NCBI GenBank assembly: GCA_902545825.1
Contig: CACCHS010000001.1
Location: forward strand, 1 to 64,000
DNA: 64,000 nt
Source: an uncultured Pelagibacteraceae bacterium
Lineage (GTDB): Bacteria > Pseudomonadota > Alphaproteobacteria > Pelagibacterales > Pelagibacteraceae
Reading direction: 5' to 3'
Below, in pieces: positions 9,928 through 19,255 of this stretch; the first letter of the stretch is position 1, and each line of letters starts with the position of its first letter. Both the position numbers and the translations under genes were made by a program. Under the pieces are notes generated by a model. That model was given only the letters and a program-made list of their open reading frames with translations. It made no database searches and was not told where the DNA came from.

Positions 9928-10906
9928 TTTTTGTTAGAGAAATAATGAAGTCGTAAAGAATGTTCACAGCATTCAAATTGTGCTTTTTAATTAAAAGTTC
10001 GATTTCTCCAATTTTATATATGAGTTTTCTGACCTTATATAAATCCCACGCCTTCATTTGCGATTTTACTAATTCTTTATCTTTCCAAAAAATAGGCGGC
10101 TTATAATCTGAGATAACATTATCTATATTTGGGTTTTTTTTTTGATTTTCTTTCAAAATCACAAGTCGTTTTATTTTAAATAACATTATCCTAATTATTG
10201 CAATGCAGTCTTCGTAAGTATAATTATTTTCATTAAGGATCTTAGTAGTTTGTTTTAAATTTCTATTTAAACATTGATCACTTAATTCAGAATAACTATA
10301 ATTGTCTGCAAGATTGGTTAATTTAATTATATCATCAACTGCAACTTTATTTTTTATATTGATTAAACTTTCTACTTTTGCAAGTTCATTGTAAAGATTT
10401 TTTCTATCTCCTCTACATCTTTCGGCTATTATATTTATATTTTCTTGAGAAATAGAAACTTTAACTTTTTTAAAAAAATTATTAGCTAGAGTTGCAAGTG
10501 TCGAATTATCGTCAGCATAAAAAGGTATACAAACTAAATCTTTAGATTTCTCAAACTTGCTTCTCATTTTTGATTTTTTATCCAAAACGCCAGCCTTAAT
10601 AATAATTTTTATATCATCGTAATTTTTATCTAATAGATTTTCAATTAACGAAAAAAACTTATCTGTGGCCCTATTAATAATTAATGTCTTTCTGCTTTCA
10701 AACAACGATACATTGCTTAATTCTGAGAACATTATATTTGGATTATTAATTATTTCTTCAGAGTCGTATGTAAGAATGCTTTCTTGAAAGTCTTTTATAA
10801 TTATGTCTGTTATCTGTTTTTTTAAACCCTCATTTTCACCATATAGCAAAAAAAAACTATTCTTATTTGGATACAGACTCTTTACTTGAAAGGCTTTAAT
10901 AATCAT
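9917..10906 (-). CDS. holA: DNA polymerase III subunit delta
   Basis: Clamp-loader delta subunit that opens the beta clamp. The 329 residues are weakly conserved as usual, but the length, the opening FFLLYGENEGLKKQITDII and the domain layout fit HolA. The neighbour lptE lies directly upstream and leuS before that, an order (leuS-lptE-holA) found in many proteobacteria and the strongest support. Its start overlaps the lptE stop by one base. Confidence 0.87.
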   Translation of the reverse strand: MIIKAFQVKSLYPNKNSFFLLYGENEGLKKQITDIIIKDFQESILTYDSEEIINNPNIMFSELSNVSLFESRKTLIINRATDKFFSLIENLLDKNYDDIKIIIKAGVLDKKSKMRSKFEKSKDLVCIPFYADDNSTLATLANNFFKKVKVSISQENINIIAERCRGDRKNLYNELAKVESLINIKNKVAVDDIIKLTNLADNYSYSELSDQCLNRNLKQTTKILNENNYTYEDCIAIIRIMLFKIKRLVILKENQKKNPNIDNVISDYKPPIFWKDKELVKSQMKAWDLYKVRKLIYKIGEIELLIKKHNLNAVNILYDFIISLTKTNN

Positions 10907-11418
10907 TATTTCTTAATAATATAGCCAATATTCCCCTGCAAAGAAGCATTAGATTTATTTGTAGAAATGCTTTGCAAATAAAGTAATAGGTTATCAATTA
11001 TTTTTTCTGTTAAATTTACTCTTAAAGAGTCTTCATATCTTTTTAAATTAAATTTGTTTTCGCTATTGTTATAATTAATTCCTTCAGAAAAAACTTTACT
11101 TCTCTTTTTGCCAAGCTCACTAATTAAATCAACCTTAACATAAACAACTAAATTAAAAATACTCGGGTTCCCTTGTTTATCCTTGGAAGATATTGTTTTT
11201 TCAAATTTTGAATCTATTATTAAACTAAAATTATCAGATGTATTCTTGCTACTTCGTAGGCCCAATCTATTTTTGATTTGCCTTCCTATATTTTGATCAT
11301 TTAAAATTTTAATTTCAGTCACACTAAAATCTAAATTTTTATTTGAATAAATAGTTTGGTATCCACACTGTGTTAAAAATATTAGTATTGTAAAAAAAAA
11401 TATTTTGTTTTTTATCAT
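10906..11418 (-). CDS. lptE: LPS-assembly lipoprotein LptE-like
   Basis: Putative outer-membrane lipoprotein that plugs LptD during lipopolysaccharide insertion. It has 170 residues, an N-terminal hydrophobic signal and a lipobox FLTQC with the acceptor cysteine near residue 18, followed by GYQTIYS, similar to the GYxPLY start of mature LptE. The position between leuS and holA is the conserved place for lptE. Sequence similarity elsewhere is low, so the call rests mainly on lipobox, size and synteny. Confidence 0.78.
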   Translation of the reverse strand: MIKNKIFFFTILIFLTQCGYQTIYSNKNLDFSVTEIKILNDQNIGRQIKNRLGLRSSKNTSDNFSLIIDSKFEKTISSKDKQGNPSIFNLVVYVKVDLISELGKKRSKVFSEGINYNNSENKFNLKRYEDSLRVNLTEKIIDNLLLYLQSISTNKSNASLQGNIGYIIKK

Positions 11419-13967
11419 TTAGTTAAAATATTAATTAATCTATTTTTTACGAAGAAAACCTTGTTTATCTGTTTTTCCTCAAAAATTTTTCCCATTTTAT
11501 CGTCTTTTTTAATTTGATCCATCAAAGTTTTTTCATCGATATCTTTAGTTGCAGATAGTATCGCTTTTTTTTTACCATTAATTTGAATTACAAATTCAAT
11601 ATTCTCAACCTCCAGCAACTTTTTATCTATCATAGGCCATTTTTGAAATACCTTATAATTTAGACTTTCAAGACACTCAAAAATAATATGTGGCAGTATG
11701 GGAGAAAAAACTGTAAGAATTTTTTTATAGTTCTCTTTAAGATTTTTTTTTGAAACATCATTTTCTAGAAATTTTGATAAATAATTATATGTTTCATGCA
11801 TATTAGCTATTATTACGTTATAATTAAATTTAGCTAAATGACCGTTCAACTTATTAATTAATTGATTGGTAAACTTATCTAGCTCAATATCTGAATTCCC
11901 TTTTTGGTTTTTTGATGAAATGTTAATTTTATCTAAAATTTTTTTATGTAAGAGCCAAAACTTTTGTACAAATTTGTAAGCTGCTGTCATACCTTGTTCC
12001 GACCACTGGACATCTTTCTCAGGTGGACTATCGGATAGAATAAAAAATCTTACAGCATCAGCACCATAATTTTCTATCATTTGCTCAGGATCAATAGTGT
12101 TTTTCTTTGATTTAGACATTGACTCCGATGGTCCCACACTTATCAATTTTTTAGGATTTTTTTTTAAAAAGAACTTTTTACCATCCGTTGTATCCACTTC
12201 ATCAGGACTTAACCATTTATTATTTTCATCTTGATAAGTTTCATGACACACCATTCCTTGGGTAAAGAGACTTGAAAAAGGCTCAGTTAAGTCCAGGTTT
12301 TTATTTTCAAAATTTAATGCTTGCATAAAAAACCTTGAATATAACAAATGTAAAATTGCGTGTTCTACCCCACCAATATATTGGTCAACAGGCATCCAGT
12401 ATTTTATGTCCTCATTGTTATACCCATAATCAGAATTTTTCGGTGAGCAAAATCTAAGAAAATACCAAGATGAGTCAACAAATGTATCCAAAGTATCGGT
12501 TTCTCTCACCATCTCACGATTATTAATTTTTACTCTCTTCCAATCCTTTTTATTATCAAGGGGATTACCTTTTTGATTCAAATCTATTTCTTCAGGTAAT
12601 TTTACTGGTAAATTTTCCTCAGGTATTAAGTGTACTTTTCCATTCTCATCATAAGCCACTGGTATTGGACAACCCCAATATCTCTGTCTTGAAACACCCC
12701 AGTCTTTCAATCTAAAATTAATTTTTTTCTTCCCCAATTTTTTTTTTTCTAAAATCTCAATAGTTTTTTTAATTGACTCATCTGGTACTTTCAAACCGTC
12801 CAAAAATTTTGAGTTAAAAATCTCTCCTTGGCCTGTATATGCCTTATCAGTTACTGAAAAACTATGATTTTCCTCAGTGGGTTTTACAACAGTTTTAAAA
12901 GGTATTTTATACTTAATTGCAAAATCAAGATCTCTTTGATCATGCGCAGGACAACCAAAAACTGCTCCAAACCCATAATCCATCAGAACAAAATTTGCAA
13001 AATATACTGGCACTTTTTCGTCAGGGTTTAACGGGTTTTCTGCAACTAAATCTGTCATAAAGCCTATTTTTTCACCTAGTGCGATTGACTCCTCAGTTGT
13101 ACCAGTCTTTGAGCATTCGTTTTTAAAATCAATAAATTTTTGATCTTTATTAAAGAATTCAGAAATTGGATGATCAACCGATACAGCCAAAAAGGAAAAA
13201 CCGAACAACGTATCCGGCCGAGTTGTAAAACATTTTATTTGTTTTATTGGTAAATTGCCGTCTATTTTAAAATTTATTTCACAACCAAAAGACTTTCCAA
13301 TCCAATTTTTTTGCATAGTCTTAACTTTATTCGGCCAGTTGTCTAAAGTATTCAGTCCATCTAAAAGTTGATCAGAAAATTTTGAAATATTAAAAAACCA
13401 TTGACTTAATTTTTTTCTCTCTACTGCAGCTCCTGATCGCCACCCTTTGCCATCAATCACTTGCTCATTAGCTAAAACAGTTTCATCAACAGGATCCCAA
13501 TTGACGTAATTTTCTTTCCTATAAACTAAGCCTTTATTGTATAATTCAATAAAAAATAATTGTTGATGCTTATAGTAATCCTCTGAACAAGTTGATATTT
13601 CTCTGTCCCAATCAATAGATAAACCCAATTTTTTTAGTTGTTTTTTCATTACAGAAATATTTTTTTCTGTCCATTCCTTTGGGTGAAGATTGTTTTCTCT
13701 AGCAGCGTTTTCAGCTGGCATACCAAAGGAGTCCCATCCCATAGGATGAAGCACATTGTATCCTTTCATAGTTTTAAATCTTGATAGAACATCGCCTATT
13801 GTATAATTTCTAACATGACCCATATGTATTTTTCCTGATGGATAAGGAAACATTTCAAGGCAGTAGAATTTTTTTTTATTTTTATTCAGCTCTGATTTAA
13901 AAGATTTATTTTTTTCCCAAAATTTTTGCCATTTGCTTTCAATTTTTTTAAAATTGTATCTTTCCAT
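11415..13967 (-). CDS. leuS: Leucyl-tRNA synthetase
   Basis: Class I aminoacyl-tRNA synthetase that charges tRNA-Leu. It has 850 residues. The HIGH motif is HMGH at residues 48-51 within [14 protein letters not shown], and the KMSKS motif is SMSKSKKNT near residue 616. Between them lies the editing domain (CP1) with TTRPDTLFG and the conserved [10 protein letters not shown]. The gene overlaps lptE by four bases, and a 22-base gap separates it from the DUF3576 lipoprotein gene. Confidence 0.98.
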   Translation of the reverse strand: MERYNFKKIESKWQKFWEKNKSFKSELNKNKKKFYCLEMFPYPSGKIHMGHVRNYTIGDVLSRFKTMKGYNVLHPMGWDSFGMPAENAARENNLHPKEWTEKNISVMKKQLKKLGLSIDWDREISTCSEDYYKHQQLFFIELYNKGLVYRKENYVNWDPVDETVLANEQVIDGKGWRSGAAVERKKLSQWFFNISKFSDQLLDGLNTLDNWPNKVKTMQKNWIGKSFGCEINFKIDGNLPIKQIKCFTTRPDTLFGFSFLAVSVDHPISEFFNKDQKFIDFKNECSKTGTTEESIALGEKIGFMTDLVAENPLNPDEKVPVYFANFVLMDYGFGAVFGCPAHDQRDLDFAIKYKIPFKTVVKPTEENHSFSVTDKAYTGQGEIFNSKFLDGLKVPDESIKKTIEILEKKKLGKKKINFRLKDWGVSRQRYWGCPIPVAYDENGKVHLIPEENLPVKLPEEIDLNQKGNPLDNKKDWKRVKINNREMVRETDTLDTFVDSSWYFLRFCSPKNSDYGYNNEDIKYWMPVDQYIGGVEHAILHLLYSRFFMQALNFENKNLDLTEPFSSLFTQGMVCHETYQDENNKWLSPDEVDTTDGKKFFLKKNPKKLISVGPSESMSKSKKNTIDPEQMIENYGADAVRFFILSDSPPEKDVQWSEQGMTAAYKFVQKFWLLHKKILDKINISSKNQKGNSDIELDKFTNQLINKLNGHLAKFNYNVIIANMHETYNYLSKFLENDVSKKNLKENYKKILTVFSPILPHIIFECLESLNYKVFQKWPMIDKKLLEVENIEFVIQINGKKKAILSATKDIDEKTLMDQIKKDDKMGKIFEEKQINKVFFVKNRLINILTK

Positions 13968-13989
13968 TATTTAAACAAATAAAAACAGC

Positions 13990-14586
13990 TTAATTATAAT
14001 CTTTTGGTGTTTTACCAACCTTTTTATTTTTTGATCCTTTTCTATACTTTTTAACAGCATCTGCGTTTGCTTTGTCTCCTTGTTCTTTAAAAATTGAGGC
14101 TCTTTTTAAAATTGCAAGTTTTATTTGATTAGTAATTTCACTTTCAATTTTTTGAATTTGACAATCATTTTTGTCTGTCGAACTGCAAAGTTTTTCATGA
14201 ACAATTACTTTTAAACCATCTGCTCTAATTTCGTTGCTGAGAAACCTGACTGTAATTTTCAATTCTCTTAAAATAGTTCCTTGATCTTCATTATTTCCAG
14301 AAAACCAATCTGTTATTATAATTCCTCCTGAATAACTTGCATTAGTAAAACTAACAAAGTCTAATACTTCTATTGATGCCCTCCACATTTCATTCGATGA
14401 GGCGAAATCAAAAACCCCACCCTGATTTTTTGGCCCACCAAATGATATACCTCTTCCTTCCTCAATATTTTTTTCAACTCTTTCATTTACATCTATAGGC
14501 ACATCTTTTGCTGAAGGGAATGTGAACATATCTTTTCCGCAAGAGCTAAGAAATAAAATAATAATTAAGTAAAATATTTTTTGCAT
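13990..14586 (-). CDS. DUF3576-type lipoprotein
   Basis: Predicted lipoprotein of 198 residues with a short hydrophobic signal and lipobox LFLSSC. The region after it (NEMWRASIEVLDFVSFTNASYSGGIIITDWFS) resembles DUF3576, an alphaproteobacterial family of unknown function that commonly sits next to leuS. First gene of the DUF3576-leuS-lptE-holA operon. A role at the outer membrane is inferred from lptE next door only. Confidence 0.8.
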   Translation of the reverse strand: MQKIFYLIIILFLSSCGKDMFTFPSAKDVPIDVNERVEKNIEEGRGISFGGPKNQGGVFDFASSNEMWRASIEVLDFVSFTNASYSGGIIITDWFSGNNEDQGTILRELKITVRFLSNEIRADGLKVIVHEKLCSSTDKNDCQIQKIESEITNQIKLAILKRASIFKEQGDKANADAVKKYRKGSKNKKVGKTPKDYN

Positions 14587-14831
14587 TTATCTATTTTATA
14601 AAGTTTTTAACCCTTAAATTGAAAAAAACACTTAGAATTATTAGATTAATTTAGTTTTGCTTTGTTATTTTCAGATCGAAAAAAAATCAACAAAATCAAT
14701 AGTTTTTTTGTTGTAAAATTACAACACTTGTTTAAAAAATATTGATTTTTCTTAAGTTTTGGAAAAAAGAACCTTCTCTAAGTATATAAAACCAACATTC
14801 ATATATGAATATAAAAACAAAGGAGTTTAGT
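14587..14831 (+). promoter_or_regulatory. Porin upstream region: inverted repeat and candidate promoter
   Basis: One of the longest gene-free stretches here (245 bases), between the divergent DUF3576 and porin genes. It holds a 7-2-7 inverted repeat GTTGTAA-AA-TTACAAC at 14710-14725, a candidate sigma-70 promoter TTGGAA (14759-14764) with TATATA (14783-14788) at an 18-base spacing, and a strong ribosome-binding site AAGGAG at 14819-14824. The repeat lies about 35 bases upstream of the -35 and could be an activator or repressor site. The regulator is unknown. Confidence 0.5.
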
Positions 14832-15923
14832 ATGAATAAACTAAGAAAAATCGGACTTACAGCTTTAGGAACATCTTTAGTTGCAAGTTCTGCAATCGCA
14901 GCTGATGCAAGTTTAACTGGTAACGTTGGTTACACTTGGTCATCTGAAGAAGTTGGAACTTCAACAACTGATGGTATCGGTTATGAAGCTGACTTTAATA
15001 TGTCTGTAAGCGGAGAAATGGACAATGGTTGGACAGCAACTGGTTCATTACTTTTAACTGAGAGTGCTACACTTTCATCTTCTTGGACTTCACTAACTAT
15101 GGGATCAATGGGAACAATTCTCGTTGGTACTGGTTATGGTGGTGTTGGTCAAGCATATGATGATGTAACTCCAAGAGCTTACGAAGAAAATCACGACGGT
15201 ATGAAAACATCTACAGCTATCGATAACATCGGTGCTTCAATGGACAACGGCCAAATCATGTACATGTCTCCATCATTTGATGTTGCTGGATTCAGCGCAT
15301 CAGTAATGGCTGAATACGCTCCAGAAGCTGACGATGCTGCAGTAACTGATGGTGGTGTTTCTGCTGGTGCATCAAACATTTGGTCTTCAGGTCAAGGTCT
15401 TGGTGTTAAAGTATCAGGTATGGGTATTTCTGCTGGTGCATACGCAAGCGAGAAGTCAAGAGACGGTGACGCTGGTGGTGCAACTGGTGACTCAATGAAT
15501 GCTACATGGCATGTGAGCTACTCAGCTGGTCCTGTATCTATCGGTTACCAAACTGGTGGTGCTGATAACGCATTATCAACTGGTACAAGAACTGCAAACT
15601 CAAGAACTGGTGGTGCTGAGGCTGCTAATACAGCTAAGCTTTACACAACAGCTGGTGGTATATTTGAGTACGAGAAAATGTCAATTGCTGCAAACGTAAA
15701 CGACAATTTCTCAATCTCTTGGGGTGAGTTGAAAGAAACTTACGATGCTCAGGACGATGGTACAATTGCAGATGTAGAAATGAAGTCTACTTCAATTCAA
15801 TTTGCTTACTCAATGGGATCAATGTCAGTAAAAGGTTATATGACTGATACTGATAACCCAGGTTGGGATGCGAATGCATTATCTGACGAAGTAACAGAAT
15901 TAGCAGTAGGATTCTCATTCTAA
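14832..15923 (+). CDS. Outer-membrane porin (SAR11-type)
   Basis: Predicted beta-barrel porin of 363 residues. The first ~25 residues are a clear signal peptide ending at AIAA-D. The mature protein is rich in Gly, Ser, Thr, Asp and alternating strands, and ends in VAVGFSF-type sequence with a terminal Phe, the outer-membrane sorting signal. The ATG at 14832 is preferred over one at 14805, because AAGGAG sits 8-13 bases before it and because it begins directly with the signal peptide. Codon choice (many GGT, GCT, AAC, TTC) differs from the neighbours, typical of very high expression. It has its own promoter region and terminator, so it is monocistronic. Confidence 0.9.
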   Translation: MNKLRKIGLTALGTSLVASSAIAADASLTGNVGYTWSSEEVGTSTTDGIGYEADFNMSVSGEMDNGWTATGSLLLTESATLSSSWTSLTMGSMGTILVGTGYGGVGQAYDDVTPRAYEENHDGMKTSTAIDNIGASMDNGQIMYMSPSFDVAGFSASVMAEYAPEADDAAVTDGGVSAGASNIWSSGQGLGVKVSGMGISAGAYASEKSRDGDAGGATGDSMNATWHVSYSAGPVSIGYQTGGADNALSTGTRTANSRTGGAEAANTAKLYTTAGGIFEYEKMSIAANVNDNFSISWGELKETYDAQDDGTIADVEMKSTSIQFAYSMGSMSVKGYMTDTDNPGWDANALSDEVTELAVGFSF

Positions 15924-15950
15924 TTGCGTCGAAAGACAATAATTCTATAA

Positions 15951-15984
15951 AACGGCCTAAATTTTATTTAGGCCGTTTTTTTTT
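15951..15984 (+). terminator. Strong intrinsic terminator after the porin
   Basis: A perfect 12-bp stem AACGGCCTAAAT / ATTTAGGCCGTT with a 3-base loop (15963-15965) is followed by a run of nine T (15976-15984). It sits 28 bases after the porin stop. The stem also contains the last codons and stop (TAG at 15957-15959) of the opposing ThiE-like gene, so the same hairpin lies at the end of both transcripts; the T run favours termination on the plus strand. Confidence 0.93.
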
Positions 15985-16508
15985 ATCCAAGATATTGATG
16001 CAAATCCACAAGATTTGGTTAATTTAATTTTTCTAAAATTTTTTGAGTTAATTCCGCCAAGACTTATAATTTGCTTTTTTGTTTGGTTTGCTAATAAGTT
16101 AAATTTGATTGTATCAAGATAATTATTATTTTTTTCACTTTTAAATATGGGACTAATAAATATTTTTTTGCAGTTTTGTTTTTCCTTAATTTTAATTTCT
16201 TTAGGATTATGTGCCGATCCTATTATCATAAAATTCTTATTGAAAGATGCATTTTTGTAGTTAAGGTTCCTATTAAAAGCAGGAAGATATACACCATTCA
16301 AATTTAGCTTTATAGCAACCCGCATATTGTTAGCTAAAAATAAATTGAAACCCTTTTTTTTACAAAAATACTTAGTTTCCAAAATTTCATTTTCTTTTAT
16401 TACTCTATTATAGTCTCTAAATATGATATTAATTTTCTTTTTAATTTCTGATAACTCTTTAAAATTAAATTTGTCTATGAAATAATAAATTTCTAAATAC
16501 TTATGCAT
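15957..16508 (-). CDS. ThiE/TenI-like protein (thiamine phosphate synthase fold, degenerate)
   Basis: 183 residues. The order of short motifs NGVYLPAF, MIIGSAHNPKEI, KKIFISPIF and ISLGGINSKNF follows the thiamine phosphate synthase/TenI barrel (hydroxymethylpyrimidine and thiazole coupling in ThiE, thiazole tautomerisation in TenI). Several usual substrate residues are not obvious, so it may be a TenI-like relative and not an active ThiE. It is divergent from yggS, and the two start codons share the hexamer ATGCAT at 16503-16508. The 3' end is inside the porin terminator. Confidence 0.68.
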   Translation of the reverse strand: MHKYLEIYYFIDKFNFKELSEIKKKINIIFRDYNRVIKENEILETKYFCKKKGFNLFLANNMRVAIKLNLNGVYLPAFNRNLNYKNASFNKNFMIIGSAHNPKEIKIKEKQNCKKIFISPIFKSEKNNNYLDTIKFNLLANQTKKQIISLGGINSKNFRKIKLTKSCGFASISWIKKNGLNKI

Positions 16509-17147
16509 AATTCAAAAGAGAATTTAATATTAATTAAAAAAGAAATTCAAGAAATCAATCCTGATAGCCAGCTTATAGTTGTCACAAAAACTTTTGGAAT
16601 GAATAAAATTGAACCATTAATAGAATTTGGGCATAAACACTTTGGCGAAAATAAAGTTCAAGAGGCACTTGAGAAATGGGAGCCGATCAAAGCAGCGCGG
16701 AAAGATATTAATCTACATTTAATTGGAAAATTACAATCAAATAAAGTTAAATTTTGTTTACCACTTTTTGATTATATTCACGGTTTAGATAGTATTAAAT
16801 TGGCAGATAAAATTGCAAACGAGCAAGTCAAAAAAAATTTTAGACCAAAAGTTTTTATACAAATTAACATCGGGGATGAAGAACAAAAAGGTGGCGTAGG
16901 ATGTGAGGAAGTTTCAAAGTTTTATTCAGATATAAAAAAAAGATTTGATCTAGATATAATTGGGTTGATGTGTATACCTCCTTTTGTTGATGATACCACA
17001 CCATTTTTCGTAAAAATGAAATCTATTGCTGCAACTTTAAATATGAAAAATTTGAGTATGGGTATGTCTGATGACTATAAAGAGGCTTTAAAACATTCTG
17101 CAACATTTATAAGAGTTGGATCAAAAATAATGGGAAAGAGAATTTAA
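16503..17147 (+). CDS. YggS/PLPBP family pyridoxal-phosphate homeostasis protein
   Basis: PLP-binding protein of the alanine racemase N-terminal fold, involved in keeping free vitamin B6 levels in check. The 214 residues include LIVVTKTF with the PLP lysine, FGENKVQEA, LHLIGKLQSNKVK and LSMGMSDDYKEAL, all typical of the family. It starts with an ATG within the shared ATGCAT, leaving no untranslated spacer from the divergent ThiE-like gene. The stop overlaps the convergent L,D-transpeptidase gene by four bases. Confidence 0.93.
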   Translation: MHNSKENLILIKKEIQEINPDSQLIVVTKTFGMNKIEPLIEFGHKHFGENKVQEALEKWEPIKAARKDINLHLIGKLQSNKVKFCLPLFDYIHGLDSIKLADKIANEQVKKNFRPKVFIQINIGDEEQKGGVGCEEVSKFYSDIKKRFDLDIIGLMCIPPFVDDTTPFFVKMKSIAATLNMKNLSMGMSDDYKEALKHSATFIRVGSKIMGKRI

Positions 17148-17635
17148 TAAATTCTAATTTTAGTTTTTTTGTTAATTATTTTAAGAAGCACTAGCATATC
17201 ATTTTTACTTAGCGCAATACATCCAGCTGTAGGTTTATAGTTTTTTGTAAGGTGTATAAATATGGCACTACCTTTGAATGGAACAGTTTTATTTAAATTA
17301 TAGTCTATAATAATCACCAAATCATACTTTTGATCTTTTCTAAATAATTTTTCATGTTTAATTTTTTTAGTCGTTTTTATGAGTGAATTGTATTGTTTAT
17401 GTTTTGGATCGTTACACCAACCCATTTTTTTTTTTATTTGTTTTTTTTGAAGTACAGTATTTATTTTTTTAAATCTATCGGATCTGTAGTAAAGTTTTTT
17501 TAATAAAAAAGTTCCTTTAGGGGTACTAAAATCTCCTTCAAGCTTTTTTGTTTTAAGGCCTTTTTTACCTATACAGCATTTAAAAGAAAATTCGTCTATA
17601 TTTAATCTATCTTTATTTTTTAAACGTATTAGCAT
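17144..17635 (-). CDS. L,D-transpeptidase (YkuD) family protein
   Basis: 163 residues with the YkuD catalytic signature HLTKNYKPTAGCIALS (His and Cys) near the C terminus and the opening KTKKLEGDFSTPKGTF, usual for this domain. L,D-transpeptidases make 3-3 peptidoglycan cross-links or attach proteins to the wall. No signal peptide is visible, so export is unclear; many alphaproteobacterial relatives share this short layout. It overlaps yggS at the 3' end. Confidence 0.85.
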   Translation of the reverse strand: MLIRLKNKDRLNIDEFSFKCCIGKKGLKTKKLEGDFSTPKGTFLLKKLYYRSDRFKKINTVLQKKQIKKKMGWCNDPKHKQYNSLIKTTKKIKHEKLFRKDQKYDLVIIIDYNLNKTVPFKGSAIFIHLTKNYKPTAGCIALSKNDMLVLLKIINKKTKIRIY

Positions 17636-17646
17636 AAATTAAGTAA

Positions 17647-18213
17647 ATGTCTCAATCAAAAGTCATTATATTAAATTTAAAAGGTTTGTATAATATTCTT
17701 TTAGAGTTAAAAGAATTTCTAAAATTTGAAATAATATATCGCAAAAGTGAGAATGAATTAGTAAAAGAAAATGGGTCAAGTAACCATTTAATAATTTCAG
17801 ATAGAAAAATATCTAATAATACAGATACTAAAAATTTTATTATTCTGAATCAGCTACCTTTAAAAATTTTAGATTTAATTGAAAAAATAAATATAAGTTT
17901 GTTAAAACAAAAATATAGTTTCCAATCTAATTTTGAAATTAAACAATACAAAATAGATTTAAACTCAAGAATTATGTCCTACCAAAAAAAAGATTTAAAA
18001 TTAACAGAAAGAGAAACTGAAATTATTTTATTTTTAAATACACGGAAAACTCCCCAAAGTATTGATATATTACAAAAAGAAGTTTGGGGGTATTCAGAAA
18101 ACTTAGAGACACATACAGTTGAAACTCATATTTATAGATTAAGAAAAAAAATTAAAGATACATTTAAAGATGATAATTTTTTAATCAGTTCAAAAGATGG
18201 TTATAAAATTTAA
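17647..18213 (+). CDS. Winged-helix transcriptional regulator (OmpR/PhoB C-terminal type)
   Basis: 188 residues. The C-terminal ~80 residues are an OmpR/PhoB-type winged helix: LTERETEIILFL, VWGYSENLETHTVETHIYRLRKKI, and FLISSKDGYKI. The N-terminal ~100 residues have the size of a receiver domain, but I cannot find the usual acidic pocket, phosphoryl-accepting Asp or conserved Lys. It therefore looks like an orphan or phosphorylation-independent response regulator. No histidine kinase gene is nearby. The ArfA-like gene begins immediately after its stop. Confidence 0.82.
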   Translation: MSQSKVIILNLKGLYNILLELKEFLKFEIIYRKSENELVKENGSSNHLIISDRKISNNTDTKNFIILNQLPLKILDLIEKINISLLKQKYSFQSNFEIKQYKIDLNSRIMSYQKKDLKLTERETEIILFLNTRKTPQSIDILQKEVWGYSENLETHTVETHIYRLRKKIKDTFKDDNFLISSKDGYKI

Positions 18214-18321
18214 ATGAAAAAAAAAAATTTAGTAGCAAAAAATTTGATGTCAAAGCGTTATAAACCCAGGGTGGTTAAGCCTAAAAAAGGAAAAGGTAGC
18301 TTTAAAAGACAAAAAAAATAA
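18214..18321 (+). CDS. Small ArfA-like protein (possible alternative ribosome-rescue factor)
   Basis: A 35-residue very basic protein that begins directly after the preceding stop (TAAATG). Its C-terminal half reads RVVKPKKGKGSFKRQKK, close to the core of ArfA (E. coli RVEKNKKGKGSYMRK), the factor that recruits RF2 to ribosomes stalled on mRNAs without a stop. The N-terminal VAKNLMSKRYKP resembles the short helix that precedes this core. Unlike E. coli arfA there is no obvious hairpin before the stop that would produce a truncated message. Recognised by motif only; ArfA is best known in beta- and gammaproteobacteria. Confidence 0.6.
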   Translation: MKKKNLVAKNLMSKRYKPRVVKPKKGKGSFKRQKK

Positions 18322-18324
18322 TTT

Positions 18325-19254
18325 TTACAGTCTAGCCCCAATTTGTTGAATAACTTTAGAGGACATTTCAGTACCTTTTATGAGGCTATCTTTTAAAGAC
18401 ATTTTATTAACGTACCCGTGTAAAAAACCTGCAGCGAAAAGATCTCCAGCACCTGTTAGATCAACAATTTTTAGGCCTTTTTGTACACCACACTCAACAA
18501 TTTCTTTTCCATTAATAGCTACCGCACCTTTTTCACCTCTAGTTAATACGATTATTTTATTAAGCGATTTTGAAAAATTTATTACTTCATCAAAAGATTT
18601 TGCATTTATTAAAGACATAATTTCTTGCTCATTGGCGAATGTTATATCTATTTTATTTTTTACTAACTCTAAAAAATGAGGTTTATGTCGATCGACACAA
18701 AATTGATCTGATAAAGACATCGCTACTTTGTTTGCGCTGAGAATTGCTTTTTCAAAAGCTTTTTTTGGTTCTCCTTCGTCCCACAGATATCCCTCTAAAA
18801 GGATTGTTTGACTTTGTTTAATTGCATCTGAATTAACATCATTTTCATTTATTTTACCCGCTGTTCCTAAAAAAGTGCACATTGTTCTTTCTGAGTCTGG
18901 AGTAACTAAAATTAAGCAAGTTCCAGTGGGCAAATCTTCTTTTTTCTTTGAGTAAAAATATTTAACATTTTCTTGCTTCAGACCATCCTCATATTTACTG
19001 CCAAGTTCATCGTCATTAACCTTGCCAATAAATCCAACCTCGTTTCCAAGTTGCGATAATCCAACAATAGAATTTGCAACTGATCCACCCGAAACTGTTT
19101 TTTCTATTTTAAGATTTGAGAGTAATTTTTTGAACTCGCTTTCATTAAATATGAGTTTCATAGTGCTTTTTGTTAATTCATTTTTAGTTATAAAGTCATC
19201 TCCAACTTTACAAATCACGTCTACTATTGCGTTTCCTATACCTAAAATTTTCAT
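18325..19254 (-). CDS. PfkB family kinase, adenosine kinase-like
   Basis: 309 residues of the ribokinase/PfkB fold. The N-terminal GIGNAIVDVIC and VSGGSVANSIVGLSQLG are substrate-binding signatures, and DLTGAGDLFAAGFLHG near the C terminus carries the anion hole and catalytic Asp. The combination is typical of the alphaproteobacterial proteins annotated as adenosine kinase, but another nucleoside or sugar cannot be excluded. One base separates its start from the nth stop. Confidence 0.85.
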   Translation of the reverse strand: MKILGIGNAIVDVICKVGDDFITKNELTKSTMKLIFNESEFKKLLSNLKIEKTVSGGSVANSIVGLSQLGNEVGFIGKVNDDELGSKYEDGLKQENVKYFYSKKKEDLPTGTCLILVTPDSERTMCTFLGTAGKINENDVNSDAIKQSQTILLEGYLWDEGEPKKAFEKAILSANKVAMSLSDQFCVDRHKPHFLELVKNKIDITFANEQEIMSLINAKSFDEVINFSKSLNKIIVLTRGEKGAVAINGKEIVECGVQKGLKIVDLTGAGDLFAAGFLHGYVNKMSLKDSLIKGTEMSSKVIQQIGARL

Positions 19255-19255
19255 A

